A stretch of 64,000 nt of DNA, from NCBI RefSeq assembly GCF_032854445.1, contig NC_088305.1, forward strand, positions 3,635,152 to 3,699,151. The letters are read 5' to 3'. The position numbers and the translations under genes are program-made. The notes below the pieces were generated by a model, which saw nothing but the letters and a program-made list of their open reading frames with translations, did no database searches and had not been told where the DNA came from. Of this stretch, positions 59,726 to 64,000 are shown piece by piece (positions within the stretch are counted from its first letter, which is position 1; every line of letters starts with the position of its first letter). This stretch comes from Liolophura sinensis. Its lineage: Eukaryota; Mollusca; Polyplacophora; Chitonida; Chitonidae.

Positions 59726-62700
59726 TTCTCCCACCTGTTGGCTATGCGCATGTCTCCTTACATGGCTGCACTTGGTGCAGAATAAACAAAAAGACAAGGC
59801 AACAGTGCTGGTGTTCAAGAAGAGATTTGTGGCTGAAATTTTAATGAAATTTCCTGTGACAGCCATAAAATATTCAGCAAGTCACTACAATCATGTTTAC
59901 ATGAATGTTGAGATCTAACCAAAAGAAGAATATAAATTGTGAACTCTAGTTGTAGCATCCATATTCCCTTATATGCTGATATGCTGTGTTAGTACAAAGT
60001 GATGTTGTGGTAAGGCTGGGCTGGGGTTGTGCGTCACAGGGTCATTCATCAATTACTGCAGGTGTAAAATCGTAACGTCCAAACCTGATTCTCGGGCTAT
60101 AAAGTATAGGTCAGCGCTTTTATATCAATCAACACAAAAGAATAAGCCATGAAAAACCACTGTCGGATTGCCTGTATGTACATATCTCCACCGGGTATAA
60201 GATCAACAAATCACGGACAACAGCACCGCGATGATTTGCCTCATTACACTTTAATGATACTGACGGCTAGATCTGAGCCTAATCAGCACAGGCTTCGACC
60301 TGTATGGACGACCCATGGACAAATGACATGACACTGCTATCAGAGGATTAATACCTCCCATATAAATATCATCCAGTCATTTATGATGCATGAATACAAA
60401 TACATGTCGTCTGGAGTTCACCGTGCGTGGAAAAAGTCCCTTAGGATGAGGAAAGGGGGAGGTGAGGGGGGCGCTTTTATCCCACACGAGTTTATAAGAT
60501 GTTCAAGCAAGGGAAATAAACCTTGTCTGACAATGTGGTGTATCTGATATTGGTTGCTGTGCATTAGCATTAAAATGGTCCACATGTAGAATGCCTCATT
60601 GCTCCTGTTCTGTTGCCTTTTCCCTTCAAATCTATGAGAGTTACCCAACAATAACATGCACATGATGTCAATTTGCCACAATTCATGATTATTATATCCC
60701 CTTTTGAGGAAAAAAAAACTAAATAAAAGGTAAAAAAATTGACATGTTTTTTTACATATGAATCCTTTCTAGGACTGTTTGTTTTTCGCACCGGCCCCTA
60801 CACACCAAGAAAAAAAACAATAAAGAAAAAATACCCTACATTACTGTTGATAATATAACATTTCATAGATGTATATGGAAAATGGCCCACAATTTCAATC
60901 CAAAAAGCCCATTTTTAGAGGCACAAAATGTCACTTTGGGGAGTTAAACTTACCTTTGTGAAGTATGATACATTCTACGTGTAAAGAAACCTCAAGCATA
61001 TTCACGTAGATCAATACAACTCTCAGAAACATGGAAAATGTGCAAGTTTATAGAAATGGGCAAAATTCATGCTATCCACACAGGTGACAAATTCTTAATC
61101 AGATCTATTTCGTTAATTGCCCTTGATACTTTGTGCAGGCCCAACATATGATGAAGTCATTAATATATGCAAATAACATGCAGTCTGTCTGAAGTCATAA
61201 ATTGCCCTGAACTGTCGGCTCAAAGTGATGTAAGAAAAATGCAGCGCGATCAGGTATGAATTGTGTGCTGGCAAGGAACATGACAGTTGGCTAGCCCTCA
61301 TGATGTTGTAGAATGTCGGGTCTTGTAAAACAGAGCTGGATATATGAAAAATGTCTGCTACATGGACAAATACTGTATAATGGGCCTTTTCTTGATGACT
61401 ACGTTCCTTTTCAAATCTCACAAACACTGTATGCTGTGTCTGATGTGCCAGCCTGTATCTCAATTCATAGTGTGACAATCATCTGTTAAATCAGCTAAAC
61501 CAAAGGATTCATTCGCAGCTTGGAACTGTATCCATATAATATTAACTGATTGCGAATCATCTCCACAGCAAACAAGCGAGGCCTTTACTGGGAGCCGCAG
61601 GTGTACGATTTGTGCAATGGCAGGTATTGACTAAATACGGCCTGACAGATTTCTCCCAGTTTGACGTATCAGCGCTCGCCCTCGGTATAGGATACAAGGC
61701 CATATTAGACTTCACTGTGCTCAACCTGTGGCTGCACTGGGCTACTCACATACATTTTGTACAGCAAATGACGGTCATTTAAGCTGGACTATTATGTCTG
61801 AAGTTGTAGTAGGTCTTAGAATGATCCTCCATAAATGGTTGCAATTTAATCTCAAGCTCAGCAAACAGCGAGCACCTTCTACACTGGCCGTGAGATTTTA
61901 TGGGTGGAATTACACAAGCTCAATTCATTGATGTGGTGTCAACCCCTGACCAATGAAGTTGCAGACGAATATTTCTGGTTTGACTGCAACTTCAGCTAAG
62001 GTTACCAGGTTTGTCAGCTCCAGAAAAATCCACTGAGTGCCTTATATTAGATAGAGTTTTTTTTTCTTCTGCTCAAGCTGTGCAGTCAGATCTAAATCAA
62101 AGGCGGTAGAATTATGGACTGATGAAAGAACAAAAAAAAAAAAAACAAAAAGAAAAACGCTGTCAAAGGGAAAGAATTTTTTCAGTTATCAAAGAACATC
62201 TTGGCGACTCCTTAGGAGACGGATCACCCGAAACATGCACGCACAGGAGCGGCTGCATGCGTCTCAAACAAATCATGCCACGTCTAGTTCGGCCCTATAC
62301 AGAATCCAGCATGGTCCTACCACACTGAGAGCTCCACATCAAAGAATTAAGCCAGCAAGATTTTTTTTCCTTTTTTTTTTTTTTTTTGATGTAACAAATT
62401 GCTATCTTGCGAACAGCATTGAGTTCTGATGCTAAGGCACCAGCAGGTCCCCGCTCTCAGGGTTGTCCTCAGGATTAAAAATTGATGAAGATGACGGCGA
62501 GTTGATGGCTTGTCGGACGGAGGGCTCTACCTACTCTCCTTCGGCCCCGATCAAAGACCTCTCTAAGTGGTAGCGAAGAGAGCGGGATAGATGTCTGCCA
62601 CAGCTGCGCTCTCGCGCATTACTCTGATGAACTTTAACAGCGAAGTCTGTCGGACAGCCGTAAATGGGCCTGCTGAGCCAATTCTGGGTACGTATAGCAA

Positions 62701-64000
62701 TCAGTCTGCTTCCCGTCAACACAGGAAAAAAAAAAGGTGGTACCGGCCACCATCCAATCCCAAACAACGCCTACGAAGGAAAAAACGGACATCTAAAAGG
62801 TAGCCCCTTCTTTTTAGTTTTTTTTTTACTATTTTTGACATCTAAATTTTCACTGTTTTTTTGTTGTTGTTTTTTTTTGTCTTTTTTTTAGTGGTAATAA
62901 AGATATTTATTTCAGGACATGAATGATTTAAATGGCATGGAACTGTTCAATTCTCTATAGAAGTTAAGGTCAATGGTTCTCTTACATAATACATGAAGCG
63001 ACATCAGCGTTTGCCCTTTGTAAATCACCTTGTCACCAACATGCGGATATATGGTGGACCTACCTTCCACCATAAGGAGGCCCAGCTTTAAGAACTAAGC
63101 TTCCAGGTTTAATAGGGTGTTCTTCATACATTTCTATGGGTTGCGTGTTCCCACAACAAAACTAGGCCGTAATGTCAGTGTGACGACATCAAGTCTGCAC
63201 GGGGAATGTGCTCATCCGGCTCGCATAGTAACAGACAGAATTCCACAGGTTCCGCAAAGACGAGCTCCCTTGTCCGTCAGTCACATCCGCGCGACGTCCC
63301 TCTGTAATTTATCCTGATATATGGGCCCCCTTCAGCGATGACCTAACTCCCTGGCTTAGCTCAGCGGTTCAATTTAATGCCTGGAACATCATGGAGCATC
63401 TCGAGAGCTGGCTTTAATGTCTTGTTCCCCTCCAGTCCACTGATAGCTGATTGCCGCGGCATTACAACCCACCAGAATCAGCGCTGGGTGAAATATGGCT
63501 GCGGCATTTTTCTCCTGACGGCGTGTGGTACTTAACAGGGCTCCGTTCTTAATCTGCGTGGACATCGGGCTCCGTTCTTAATCTTTGTGGACATTGTGGG
63601 CTGGTGGCAATTCTCAGGTTAATGTGAGCCAGAGTGGCAGAATGGCTCGGTCGTCGGACTGCAGCCCCTGTCCAACAGACGCTTACCCCTGACAGCCACC
63701 ACAAAGAGGTTGCCCAGTCAGCTATTACCTTTATTTATCATCCTACGACAGAGGAAATTAAATCCTGGACAGTCAATAAACTTAGCCAGTGACAGCTCAC
63801 TCAGCTAAGACACACGACTGATGTGCCTGCCTCTTGTTCATAACCTTTTGTCCGCTAATTTCGACCACAAAAACTTTGCTGACATGGCCGAGTAAATAAT
63901 TCCTCATTGTTTCCTACAGATTCATTGGCTAGACAAATACTCTATAAATTTTCCTATTCCACAACTCTGGCCATCCAGGATTGTTTCCCTTTGTATAGCT
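59726..64000. other. Upstream intron of the PTPRN-like gene, no exon found
   Basis: No further PTP-domain exon was found on the minus strand. There are T-rich runs (62360-62390, 62815-62895) and a two-copy 30-bp repeat at 63539-63598 ('gggctccgttcttaatct'). Several repeat-free stretches of higher complexity (60040-60420, 61500-61720, 63120-63480) could hold regulatory DNA, but nothing in the sequence proves it. Confidence 0.5.

Noticed and set aside
61113-61478. 121-codon minus-strand open frame as a gene or a further PTPRN exon
   Set aside because: It has no similarity to the PTP domain or to IA-2 upstream regions, and no fitting splice junction with the exon at 55654.
61567-61625. Plus-strand exon-like block between 'tccacag' and 'GGCAG|gtattg'
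   Set aside because: The encoded peptide was not recognised and no partner exon was found on that strand.

Overview
This is eukaryotic DNA, most likely from a mollusc (probably a bivalve) or a close lophotrochozoan. It has GT-AG introns and an animal-specific receptor phosphatase gene. Non-LTR retrotransposons, a Tc1-type DNA transposon, tRNA-derived SINEs of the kind common in molluscs and many minisatellites fill most of the rest. Nothing bacterial or viral was seen. The species call is an inference from gene and repeat style, not from a database match.

Bases 1-33309 are a satellite array with nested insertions. The array is built from a ~624-bp unit in three blocks: 1-10460, 17811-22659 and a decayed remnant at 32561-33309. 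Between blocks 1 and 2 lies an I-group LINE (10461-17810, 11-bp target-site duplication). It carries an ORF1 with a zinc knuckle and an ORF2 with endonuclease, reverse transcriptase and RNase H. A Tc1 transposon (14567-16109, TA duplication) sits inside its ORF2. Between block 2 and the remnant is L1/Tx1-like LINE A on the minus strand. A second L1/Tx1-like element, LINE B (27688-32505), sits in the 5' part of LINE A, flanked by a 40-bp direct repeat. A tRNA-SINE (31413-31690) sits in turn inside the endonuclease region of LINE B. All these coding regions are broken by stops or frameshifts.

Bases 33310-42100 are intergenic, with SINE copies (one complete, 37343-37605, with a 13-bp duplication), a ~114-124-bp tandem repeat and no recognisable gene.

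Bases 42100-64000 hold the 3' part of one host gene on the minus strand, a homologue of the IA-2/phogrin receptor pseudophosphatase (PTPRN/PTPRN2; ida-1 in nematodes). Six consecutive exons (55654-55535, 54360-54194, 48076-48023, 46962-46898, 43404-43331, 42855-42784) encode the second half of the PTP domain through to the stop codon. Splice phases agree throughout. The WPD loop reads WQD and the P-loop reads HCSDGTGRSG, as expected for this catalytically weak secretory-granule family. Upstream exons lie beyond the window or were not found. Introns are loaded with minisatellites (30, 58, 73 and ~109 bp periods) and SINEs.

The most interesting feature is in the last intron of this gene. Four 107-bp tandem copies each carry a duplicate of the terminal exon's splice acceptor plus its first eight codons, in frame and soon followed by a stop. 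This is a ready-made series of alternative terminal exons, or decoys.
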